Shown: in pieces, positions 36,926-48,400 of the stretch
Layout of the letters: each line of letters begins with the position of its first letter
How positions within the stretch are numbered: position 1 is the stretch's first letter
Origin: Syngnathus acus
Taxonomy: Eukaryota; Chordata; Actinopteri; Syngnathiformes; Syngnathidae
Assembly (NCBI RefSeq): GCF_901709675.1
Contig: NC_051088.1
Coordinates: 11,573,693-11,637,692, forward strand
DNA: 64,000 nucleotides
Reading direction: 5' to 3'
The notes under the pieces: model-generated
What the model saw: only the letters and a program-made list of their open reading frames with translations
What the model was told of the DNA's origin: nothing
Database searches by the model: none
Translations under genes and position numbers: made by a program

Positions 36926-36977
36926 CTGTGCCCTCTAATGAGCGCACTCCACGGCTGACGATGCAGCTGGGAGCAGC

Positions 36978-39900
36978 ATGAGTTCGGAGCGAGCGGAGTA
37001 TGACATGGTGTGTCAGAGAGCCGTGACCCTCATTGTGGACCTCTGCCTGCACAACAGCTCGCTGTTGGAGCAGGACACGTGTCAGGACTTCCTTTTCCTG
37101 TTGTCCAGTCACGGCGCCAAGCACACGGATCAAGGTAAGCACAATCCCGATGATGCGTGCGTTCTGGCTGTTGAATTTCACTTGTCTTGTTTTGCACTCT
37201 TATCTCTACCTGCCATGTACAAAAAGTGACAACCCTTTAATTTGGCTTCAGTTTGTTCTGCTTGACATCAGATTTTTTTTTTTTTTTTAAAGAAGGCAAT
37301 ATCATAATTTAAAACACAGTCAGCTGATTCCATTGTTTGATAAAGTTTGTATTCAGTTTCTTGGAACAGTTGATGGGCGGCACGGTTTGCATGTCAGCCT
37401 CACCTTCCTAAGAACTTGCATGGGTTTGAATTGCGTTGCTCATGCTTGTATTAATTGTCTTTCTCCAACATTCCAAACGGTGGATATCAAAGTCGGCTGG
37501 CATAGGCTGCAGCTCACCTGTGACCAGAGTGAGGACAGACACTATAAAGCAGGGGTCAGCATTGTAGTCAGAGCTTCTTTCGGAGGGCCATTATGACTGT
37601 CAACCCAAATCCATGTATGAGCACCTCATATTATATACAGTAAAAGCTACAAAACAAACTGACAAATAATTCGTTTTCAAATCAGACGAGTAAAAACTGA
37701 TCAAATATAAAAAAAAAAGATATTAAAAGTGAAGACAATTTGCAATTCTAGTAATGACATGAATTTGATGCACAATTTGTCTTCGCGGGCCACATAAAAT
37801 GATGTGGCGGGCCCTAACTGGCCCCCGGGCCTTGAGTTTGACACCTGTGCTATACAGTATGACATTGAATGTTTCCATGCCGCTATAACCAATCACCTGT
37901 GAAACAACTCCAGTTAGAATGTCATCTTTAACATCCTTTGAAGGGCTTTGAGAGTCACCTTACTTACTTCCACTTGTATCTTCCTTAGTTGCTTTTCTGA
38001 CATTCTTCTCTTTGTTTAGTCTGCTCATTGTTTTGGAAAGGCCACAAAAGTCTCCCCATAGCAAAACACGGCAAAAGTTCATTCCTTGCTGAAAATTGGC
38101 CTCTGGAGGTATGCTGTGATCTCAACTGATGATGAACCAAAGAGACCTTGTTTCCTCCAAAATCAAATTGAAGACCTCGGGGCCATTGATGCATCTTTTC
38201 CACTATAATTTGTGTATTCATTATTCAGTGCATGCCACATTTTATTCTAAATTCCTGAGCCAAATGCCGCAACAGCATAAGGAAATGATTAAATTAGTAA
38301 TCAAGGTTTCTTATGAACATTAATATTTGACACGTGTGTATTCAGGCTAAATAAAGGGACACAATTTTCAAATGATTAAAATACAACCAAATTTATGTGG
38401 TTAAATAACCAGAATGTAGTTGTAAACCTTTCAAGATGGTGGCCGTCTGATGTCCAAAAGTGTAACAGGTGTCGCCTTTGTTGTCAGGTTGTGAAATCAA
38501 AAAGTTAGTTGCTGTCAGCAGGTGCAATCCAAAATGCTTTACTTGCCTTTTTGACGCCGTTCCCGCTTGTCGACGCTGTCATCTCGCATCATTCTCAGCG
38601 TGGGGGTTGTATCGTACGTCACCATGCCACTGACGTCCACTATATCAAGCTGCTGTCGCTGATGTAAACAGTTTCTGCCACGTGAATCTTCCAGATGAGA
38701 TACTTGTGGTGATGTTGAGGTATAGAGGTTGCTGTGGGATTTGATGTTGCCTCGTACATGTTTTCCCCAAAATGTTTATTGTGAACGGAGTTAAAATCCT
38801 GCCCGTGTAATGTGCGTGTGACATCATAGCATAGCAACACAATGGTGCAAAACACCCATTCAGGCAATCACATCAAATATAGAGCACTTTCCCTCCTGAG
38901 TGATCAAAGTCATCATATGCTTGATTATTGGATGTCTCTGAAAGATTATCTTGAGCAATTATGAAGGGAATTTAACCTGCCAGATTTGTTTGGTTGCTTC
39001 TGATAATGGTAAATATTAATAACAGCAAACAAACAGTGGAGCAAATGGTTGTGTCAAGCGTTTGCATAACACCCCAGCGGGGCTTCAGTAGGGACTATTC
39101 GACTTAATCCAATTTTTCTTACCACTGCTATCACGTCGGGTTTATATAAAGCAACAATACTAATTGATTCAAAATCGATTCATTGAAGATGTCATTGTTA
39201 TGGTTCAGCACAGTACAGTGGTCCCCAATTGTTTTTTAGGCCACGGACGGTTTTCGCGCAAAGACGTAATTTCATTTTCCTAATAGTTTAATATTAATTT
39301 AAAATAAAATTCACCATTAGGTTTGCTCATTTTTACAGTTTTAACAAATCAAGTGTTGACATTCTTGCATATTAGGTCATGTTTTGAGCATATAATTGAC
39401 AATACAAATGTAATTTCACGGACATGAGAATGATTGATGCATGCGAGACATAATTAACAATAATAAATTTTGCAATGTGAAATAAATGCAATGCTGTGAT
39501 GACATCTTGAGCCTTGTTTGCATGGAATCTACCCGTGTGGGATAAAAAAAAAAAGCAATATCTTATTGTGATAATATTATTTGACATTTCTCTTTATGGT
39601 TAACAGTTGAGTGAAGCATAATGCAGGATGTCTGCAGCTTGAAGTGCACATGGGATGGCTGTGAGGAGAAGATAGATTTACATTTTTTGCAGCCTGATTG
39701 ATATGACAACTGTCAGTTGTGTTCCTCATGATACATATTCAATTTTGTTCAATTCGTGTTATAAAAATGTTTATTATTGTCAAAGTTTGATCCTGTCACA
39801 TAACATGACGAGCACTTCACTTTCCGCCCAAGAGAAGTATTAAAAGTGTTGTTTCAACTCAACTTCGTCGAGGGCTTTTGGCAGAGATACTATCTGCGCT

Positions 39901-42900
39901 GATGTCACAACAGATTACTACAGTTACCATACTTAATTGTGGGTCAGCTTGATTGTCGCCCCATGCACATCTTCATCGGTGTGTCACGTGTTCGGGAGCT
40001 GCCGATTCGTCTCATTACTGCGGGGCATGAAGCCCACTTGAATGTCAAACCTTATTTGGCTCAGCTGGCCCTCTTGAGCGTTGAAATCCAGCTTCTTTGC
40101 TTTATGTTCACATTTTTGACATAGATTCATGTTGAACTGTCACGTCCACTCCAGTTTTGTCCAGTTGAGTCCAGTTCTGTTTGAATGATTCTCAGCACAA
40201 TATTAGCAGTGATGTCATCATGGGGTATCAAAGTGGTCTGATCTTGTCATTGTCTTCAAAACCAAAAAAATCTCCGAATTCCTCACTGAACATCTTGAAA
40301 CGGCTGAGGAATTGACTTTTTAATTGTTTGGATACAAATAATTGGGTCTCGAAAGTGAAGTTCTCACTCAGTCCACATTCACACTTAATATTCATGTGCG
40401 TGGCTTCCATTTCCATGGACAACCACTTTACGTATCACAGCTAATTAGTTTTTTTATTGACTACAATGAAATGACCAATTAGTGATTCTGAAACTTTTTC
40501 CAGCGAGACTGAGAGGAAACAAGATATGTTATTTGTTGACCAATTAGTTCCGCCCGCCCTGATCGTACGAGGGCTATCACATGACCTGACCGCACCCACC
40601 TGCTGCTGTTGCTGCTTGCAAAACCTAATCAACTGCAAATTTGCAATATTGGTATTTACACAAGCCAGTGGCTCAAGTCTTTGAATCCTTAAATGAAGCC
40701 TGTGGAGCTCGTGGGCAAAAAGGGTGCTGAACACACCAACCCATACAAACACCTTATTAAAAATTCCACTTTCATTATCAGCTGTGTGGACTTGAATTGA
40801 GCGGCCCTATTTTTGATCACATTTATCCCCCCCCTTGAGCTTTAGTAGCCTTCATTGGAAGAGGATATTTGCATCAGCTGTCATTTAGTACTGCACCAGG
40901 CTGCATCACACCTTCATAACACAACAAAACAAACATGCATATAAAGACAAAGAAATCAGAAAGATCAACATTGATTGGATGGATGGAGTCCATGGCTTGC
41001 GAGTCCATGTTTACACAACTCTGTCATAATAGCACAGTCAAGAAGTGATCAGGGCAAGGAGTCAGTGAGTACTAGTACATGAACGATTGATTCATTGCTC
41101 AGAATTGGACACGTGTCAGAGTCGGACAAGTCAGGCAGATCTTGTGGGACCAGGAGGTAATACAGGGCATATTTCTATCCACATGAATGTGCTTTAATGT
41201 AAAAGTCCAACATTGGCTTGAATACCAAAGAAGCGCTTGTGTGGACAGCATGACAAATGTGCATCTCTTGCGCTCTCCTTGAGCACCTTCGGGTCCCTCG
41301 CATGACCGACTTTAACATTCAGGGGTGTCCTGAAGGTGCAAATTTTATGTTATCTCCTACATGAATTCTCCGGGATAGAATCAGTCGCTAGGAATAACTA
41401 TGCCATGCCAAGCTATGAATACAAATCTTCACTCTTGACTGCGCTTACAGCACCTCACAAAAGTGGGTTCACCCCTCAGTCGGGCTGACACTATCGAATA
41501 TTTTTAGAATAGATTATTTTGTCGATATTAAAGGAATAATCAAGTAAAATTAAATTTTGCATGCAAAATCATTTCCCCATTAAGTGGTTACCACCCAATT
41601 ATTGTCCTTTAGTTTGTATTGGTCAGTGATCCAAAAACACAATGCGATTCAGGCTGTAGTCCTCAAAGTTTTTGAAACTGATTCATTTATTTTTGAGGCC
41701 TTTTTTTTCTCTGAAATAAAAGCTGATGTTTGCAAAAGTCTTGTTTTGATGAGAGACGAAAGATGAACTATTTTCTGTCTTTATGAATGACTTGAAAAAT
41801 AATTGAATAAATACCGGTGAAAGGATGACATTTGAGAATTTGAATCGATTATTTAATTTTAATAGCTCTACCGGTCACATTCATGTAATATATTTTACTG
41901 CTGTAATATTATATTATGATATATTGTAATATTAGCTAAGCATTATCCACATAGTAATTTGATTTATCTCACAAGATTTCCTGTGTTCGACACATTTTTA
42001 AAAAAAATGCTTTTACCTTGCCAACAACTTTGACTGTCATCATTTTCACAAGGCATCATGATTATTATGATACTTAACAAGTATTGTTAATCCACTGAAG
42101 ATAAATATGAACACACTCCCAAGTTGAAATGTCCAAATTAGACCCGATTAGCCAGGTATATTGTGACTTGTTACTTTTACAAGATCTCGGGTGTGAATGT
42201 GGAGCAGGTGTGTCGCATGCCTCGCCGCGACCTCGCAAAGAAGTTAAGTGCACATACTCAACATCATACTCCATGGAAAATGACTGCTGCCAGTCTTGCT
42301 GCAGAGGTCGAAGGGTAGCAGGGTCAGCCTGCTGGTGCTCCTACCATATGCTACATACTGCTTCAAATTGCTCTGCAAGGCTGTCATCCCAGAAGGAAGC
42401 CTCTCTAAAACATGACACCATCTGACATGGATTACTGGAACCATGTCTTGTGGTCTGATGAAACCAAGATAAGCTTATTTGGTCCACATGATGTCAAGTG
42501 TGTGAGAGGAGAACAAAGACATGTGCGCCTTGGCTACAGTCAAGCGTGGGAGTGACACGGTCTGGGGCTGCGCGAATGCTGCCGACACGAGGGAGGGAGG
42601 GAGGGAACCATGAGTGCCAATTTGTACGGTGTCACAATGAAGTGGAGCATGATCTCCTCCCCATGGAGACTGTGCCTATGCCAGTAGTACAACTTGACCG
42701 CAACATGCTTCCAAAATCACAGACGCCTTGCTAAATAAACCGAGGGTAAAAATGACGAGACTGGCCAAGCAAACTCTCAGAACAATGCTTGCTTTTAATT
42801 GACTGAGGACTCCTCATGCTCGAATTGTGCACAGCTGAGAGCAAATGACTAGTAAACACAACAGAGCGTGAGATGACTTTTCTGTCCTGGTGTGCATCAC

Positions 42901-43828
42901 CAGAGCAGAACAGTACATTGAGGAGATGACTTGATCAGTTCACGAAAACAAAATCTCTTTGGTTGTTGTGATGCTCATGGTGGATGTGTAACTAGATGAC
43001 TATTCTAAGATCTATTTTTTATTTCCACGGTATTAGACATTTTATTTACGTATTAGTTCTTCAGATAGTAGCCTCCACATGAAAACAAATTTGTCAGGAA
43101 AGGCATGTTTTAGTTCATTTGAGGAAAAAAACGTAAAGAGCATGCAGTCTAGCATATTAATGTTGAAAAATTGTGTGTGAAGTGCAAAACAATTACCTTT
43201 CCACTACAAATGATATTTTATGACATACTTTAGCGTGATAATCTGGAAAATGATGCATTTTCAATTTTCTTGGGGGTGAGTCGATATGATACCATTGGCG
43301 CTCTCCTTCCCCCATAATTGTATTGCCTCCTTCACTTCCACCCCATCTGCTTCCCCATCGTCCATTAACCATCATCCATCCAGCTCCACACTCTACTTGA
43401 TGGAATTCTAGTTTTTATGATCATTACAACTTTTCTAATAAAACAATGTAACAGTGGCCCAAGATCTTTGCACAGTATTGTATATTAAACCGATTTACCT
43501 TGATCATTACATTCCAAGGTTCCTTCATTTGTCTAGGAGAAGTCACAAGGCTTTCAGCACGCATCAGTCAGACTGGCTTGATGATATGGTGTAAAACATA
43601 ATCGCCTTGATGAAAGAAAGTCAAGTGTGAGGTGCTGACAGCTTGGAGATAATTAGGAGGAAGACGGGTGTTGCTCAAATCTTTATTTGTTCATTAGACA
43701 GTAGAGTCACAGCAAGTGATGGGTGCACAGACCGCAGCGCCGCTGGATCACACCAAGTCTCAGCGCTCTCACTCATTCTAGAACAACTTGACAGATGGTG
43801 TCCTCTGTGTAGCAGGTTCCATAAGGAG
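36978..43828 (+). CDS. First two exons of an unrecognised gene (5' partial model)
   Basis: Exon 1 (36978-37134) starts with an ATG and encodes MSSERAEYDMVCQRAVTLIV, then a leucine-rich, helix-like segment including LCLHNSSLLEQDTCQDFLFL. It ends one base into a codon at a strong donor, CAAG|GTAAGC. Exon 2 (43698-43828) begins after TTTATTTGTTCATTAG and restores that codon exactly. It encodes a segment including SALSLILEQLDRWCPLCSRF and ends in phase 0 at AAGGAG|GTAATC. Both exons are richer in GC than the AT-rich sequence around them. Together they give 95 codons without a stop. The CPLC pair of cysteines could be metal- or disulfide-related, but no domain is recognised. No later exon was found, so the gene is either long with distant exons or the exon 2 call is wrong. 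Exon 1 is the safer of the two. I do not assign a function. Confidence 0.5.
37366..37541. repeat. Decayed common teleost repeat, target of the hAT insertion
   Basis: Phrases GGGCGGCACGGTTTGCATG, CAGCCTCACC, TTGCATGGGTTTGAATTG and GGCATAGGCTGCAGCTCACC mark an old copy of a very common fish repeat. It ends at the 8-bp duplication flanking the hAT-like element, so the hAT-like copy inserted into it. Confidence 0.6.
37550..37849 (-). mobile_element. Short non-autonomous hAT-like transposon, copy B
   Basis: About 300 bp, inverted relative to copy A at 33679-33960. Read on the minus strand it shares GTGTCAAACTCAAGGCC, ATCATTTTATGTGGCCCGCG, AATTGCAAATTGTCTTCAC and CTCGTCTGATTTGAAAACG. It is flanked by a 7-of-8 matching target duplication, CTATAAAG (37542-37549) and CTATACAG (37850-37857). 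The mismatch suggests an older insertion than copy A or a later mutation. Confidence 0.88.
42230..42770 (+). pseudogene. Decayed Tc1/mariner transposase
   Basis: From 42424 the reading DMDYWNHVLWSDETKISLFG matches the catalytic core of Tc1-like transposases, including the first catalytic Asp of WSDETK. A one-base frameshift near 42535 leads to VKRGSDTVWGC, which corresponds to the conserved glycine-rich KHGGGSVMVWGC block. A further block, VQLDRNMLPKS, corresponds to QxDNDPKHT with the second catalytic Asp. The region with the catalytic Glu was not found. A GGGA-rich insertion at 42589-42608 and several stops confirm a dead copy. Inverted terminal repeats were not found by eye. Confidence 0.75.
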
Positions 43829-45317
43829 GTAATCGAACACTTAACGGAAGAGTGCACGGTACTTTACTCTCCTGCCTTCTATGGAGGCAGTGTGAATTCA
43901 GTTTCCACTCAGCGAGTAAGTCTCAGTGGGGGTTCCGTCCCAAGTCTGTATGTGCCCAGCTTAAGCTCGCGGTGACTCAGAACGGTATACAGAGTATAAA
44001 AAATGTATGGATAAACTGACCTTGATTTTAAGTAGGTCTTGTTTGACCTGAAAAATCCATTTAGCCATCATTGTTGGTTAACATTCAGTAGTACTTACGC
44101 ATTTGCAACTTCTTGGTTCCCTAGAACATGAAGTGCCTATGGCGCTTCATCACTTTGGACTGAACCATTCCCATTTCCTGAAATCTATGGCTGCTTCTAA
44201 TAGTTTTCACTGGTCCTGCCATTAATAGTCCCCTGAGGAAACCGAAAGCTAGAGTGAAAGGGTGGGGTTGGGTGGGGGAAATTGAATAAGGGGCTCATGA
44301 CAATGGACCAGAGGGCCGAATAAAGTAAGCATCGGTGTAGATTTACAAGCTCAAGTTTGTCAACATTGCCAATATCTTCCCATGAATGCGACTGCACAGG
44401 CTTGGAAAACAAAAGTTGTTGCCTTCATGTGACATTTGGCCCTCTGACCGCCTAAAAAGATGATGAAAACGGATGGCGTGACCTTACATATTGTCTGGTG
44501 GAAAGGTGCTGCCTGGTCCACTTCATCATCTTAAAACTCATCCTCAAAGGCCCTCCACACAAAATGTCAGCAACTAACAATTCTATTGCTATGTACACTT
44601 TCACTTTTAAAGACAAACACCCAGCGGTTCTATACTTTAGAATGAAAGCAATATTTTTACAAAAATATTGTTAGTCAGAATCGTGGCTGTGTGTATTTAA
44701 AATCTTAAAAGTTTTTTTATTTTATACAATCTTGCTTTAAGAGTTATTTATTATACAACTAAATTATTCAATGAATTACAGGAAAGCAAAACATTCAAGC
44801 ATTTTCATTTCTGGCTCTTCAGCACAAATTCACCTTTGTTGGTTATTTGTTTTGTACAGTAGTGGAATTTCTTTTCCCATGTTAAAAATTGTACGTCATG
44901 TATAATGTAATTGTATTTTAAAAATGTCTGTACTGTTATTTAATCATTTAGTAGTGCAACGTTAATGTCGCCGCCATAGTGCCGCACTGCTGTTTTTGCC
45001 TAATCGACCGCCATGTTAACCCCTAAATTGTACTCTGCATCCACCCAATATTAGCTCTTATCTTGTCTAGAAATTAATTTGGATAACCAGATATACTGGT
45101 TTCCCCTGAAAATGTTCATTCAATATTAATTTAATTTCCTTTTATGAAAATGGGAAATTATAGACATATGTACATTTGCCTACTCACAAAATGTCAAAAT
45201 ACACTTTGCAGTGAGCAGCTAGCATGAATATAATAGCACAATGCTTGTTGCATTTCAAATGCACTTGTTGATGTTTTCTGAATGCACCGCCATTTTTTAT
45301 TTTATTTATTTATTTAA

Positions 45318-45436
45318 TTTACTAGATCTCCTTTTAGAAGGTTGTAATTAACGACACATGGAATGTTTTTTTCTTCTTACTTTATTATTATTATTTTTTT
45401 AAATGTATTTACTGGATCTCCTTTTAGGAGGTTGTA
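45318..45436 (+). repeat. Local direct duplication, period 90 bp
   Basis: TTTACTAGATCTCCTTTTAG with AAGGTTGTA (45318-45346) recurs 90 bases later with two changes as TTTACTGGATCTCCTTTTAG with GAGGTTGTA (45408-45436). The sequence between is T-rich and includes (ATT)n. Confidence 0.75.
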
Positions 45437-48400
45437 GTTTCAGTTTACCTATCTAAAAATCTGTAAGAAACAAAAAACCTGCCAACATGAGGTGAATCTA
45501 CTTGCATATTGGAAATCCTGTTTTAAGGGTGTGTTTAGTTAGTGGCAATGTTTCAAGTTTTTAAGTTATATGACTTGAGGGAAGAAAATTAATTATGTGA
45601 TGAGGAAACATCTGTTCACGTGCCATAAAAAAATACTTTCACTCCAAGTACTTTTCAGAGCTTTTATTATTATTTCTTTCTTTTACTTTGACTTGAGCAA
45701 TTATATTTGAATAAGTTACTTGTACCAAAGTTTATTTATTTTTTTCCAAAATATACTTCTACTCAACTACACTTTTCTCATCTTTCCCCTCCAAATCATT
45801 AAAACATGCATGTTACATTTATTAAAGTCTAAATTGCTCATAGATGTGAATGCGAGTATGAATGGTTATTTCTGGTATCCAGGATACGTATAGGTGGATT
45901 ATTTTTTGAACAAATGGGTCAATTTGTTGATCTACATGAAAAACATTATTTGAAAGAGAGATACCCTTTTGAAAGGCCCAAACTAATGTCAGCCTACCTA
46001 ATCTTAGTCCAGCCATACATTGATTGACTTCAACTCTAACCTTAAATCTTTTAAGATTACATCATAGGTGAGGCTACAATACGAGCTAATTTGTTTTTGA
46101 CAACAAGTATGAATTATCACAATTAGCAGATTTTGCACACTCAGCCATGCAGGGAGCCTTGATACATTATTCAGCGGAGGTCGCACACAATTTAATCTGC
46201 ATATCTCATTTATCTTTCCATGCAAGATGAATATTTTGTTATAGATTGTCTAAGCAAATAAAAATGACTTCATCTTAATTAGTTCCCCGGCAAATTTTGC
46301 TTCGTAAATAACAATGACAGCAGCTAAGAGTCTCTATTCAGTGCACCACGTACCAACTGTTTGGAAGTAAAAAGTCCAACCAATTGTAATATAAGAATAA
46401 TGAATCAATCATGTGTGAAATATTTGTCCCAATATCTAATTTATTGCCATAACAAGACATCCATTCACTATTCAGGCAATGTTTTAACAGCCAAATAACT
46501 CTTCACCCAGTGCCCCTTCTTGTCAAGAATCGCAAACTAATGGACTTAAATGCATCACACCTCTGTATTTTTTTTTTTTAAATATGCAATCAGGAGTCAT
46601 GAAAAATTAGGACAACCAACGATAAATTGTGTTTTTTTAGATTTGTGGAAAAAAAATGCTTGCAATATCTGTTAAGTGATTCCTTTTTTTGGAAGGGGTA
46701 TAGATTTACTGCCAAAAGGAATAGGGAAAAAAAGAAGAAGAAATTCATTTGGCAAAAAACAAAGTTGACAAACTTAATTTGCTTTAGTGGGTCGCAAAAA
46801 AAAAAGCATTTAGTTTGACACCTCATGGTTGAATCAATTTCGAAGGTGACAAAAGCCTTGGCGGAGGTATGTGCTCTCTCGGCACTGGTGTTCTTCTATA
46901 CTCATGTTTCTAATTGCTCTTCCTCCGTCATAGTAGCCAAGAATGTTAGCACGTATAAAATCTGCCACGATCGTCAGTAGAGTGTCGCGCTAATTTACAC
47001 GTTATTGCCGGTGACCTGTGGGGGTCACGTATGGAAATCTCAATATGTAAATAAGTTTCACAGCTGGTAACTCATCCCCTGCGACATCATTGCTCGGGTC
47101 TTTGACAAGCAAATCCCCAGTCGAGCGTGTAATTACGAACAGCGGCGGCCACGGCGGCAGTTCAGGCGGAGGCGTGTGCCGGCGGAGTGATAACGAATCA
47201 CCTGCCATCGATGTCGGCGGCCGAACATGGGCGCTAATACTTTCGACCTGCCACTTTGTAATGAAGACAAATAAGAGAAGCGTTGCTAAGTGATTAATCG
47301 AACTGTTCAAAGCATCATGACTTTACTCTCTCACAATTTTTGCTCCCACCGCTCGTATGTGGACTATATTCAGTCTAACAATTTGTTTTGTTTTTTTAAT
47401 GACCCTTTCCACAGTGGTTTAATTTAATTTTTCCCATTCGTCTTGACTTGTCTCTACATACGTTCACAAAGTCAACGGCATCATATTTATTTGACATTGA
47501 ATCCACACATTTCATAGATTAATAGATAATTCATTATCCAAAGTCGTTGACTTTATAGAGGAAATATGATGACGAATTTGGTTTTTAATTGCTGGTTGGG
47601 TCTCTGGGAATCTGATGCCAATCAAGTGTAAAATGAAACAAGTAAGTACAGTGTTGCCCTGCAGCGAAAATCCACAAGTAATCAACACTCCCACTCAAAG
47701 GGTTTATAATTGCCTTTAGAAGCCATGAGATGGCAAGTAAACACTACATGAAGCCCCTCAACTCGCATCAACAGGCAACAAGATATCTCTCACGGCTCCA
47801 CCGGGATAACGCTGCTTCGTTTTCCTTAGAACGCTGCGAGCAATTTGTTTTGGCTGTCATCTTTCTGGAATTCAATTTGCACTCAAAACGATATGTTAAG
47901 CATTTTGATGTGCTTTTAAGCACGCAAATTAAGAATGAAACAACTGCTTTGAATTGAAGAAAGCTTTTTGAATCAGTTTTCAGGAGGAGCCTCTGTTTGA
48001 TGAATGATGAAGCAGATCGTTCAAATAGCAGTTTTAATTCAACTAGCAATTCTAACACCTGTTGGGGATTTTGCTTTAAAAATTTAGAGAAGGTCAGATT
48101 TTATTCATCAATAAAGATTATAGTGCATTTTCGGTCAATCCTGAAATTTTAGCCAGAAGTCAAATGTCTAACTTTTTGTGACTCTTATAAGCAGTGCTTA
48201 TAGAAGAATTCAAGTGCATTCTGTCACTCAGATTTATTGCTACACAAAATCATTCAAACGACCTTAGATTTTACTTTTCCTACCTCAATCTTGACATGCT
48301 TGCTGAGGGAACGGCAAGACATCCAAATCGATAGACAAAGCTGTCTTGGAATTGGGCCAAGACTGGAAGAATATTGTCACTGTTGAAACGTGGCCCCACT

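Larger units (their letters stand above)
37135..43697. other. Putative intron 1 of the unrecognised gene
   Basis: A 6.6-kb AT-rich stretch. It holds a decayed common teleost repeat (37366-37541) interrupted by a hAT-like element, a hAT-like end fragment at 39220-39265 (CAGTGGTCCCCAA, GCCACGGACGG) and a Tc1 remnant at 42230-42770. No other coding exon was identified. Confidence 0.4.
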
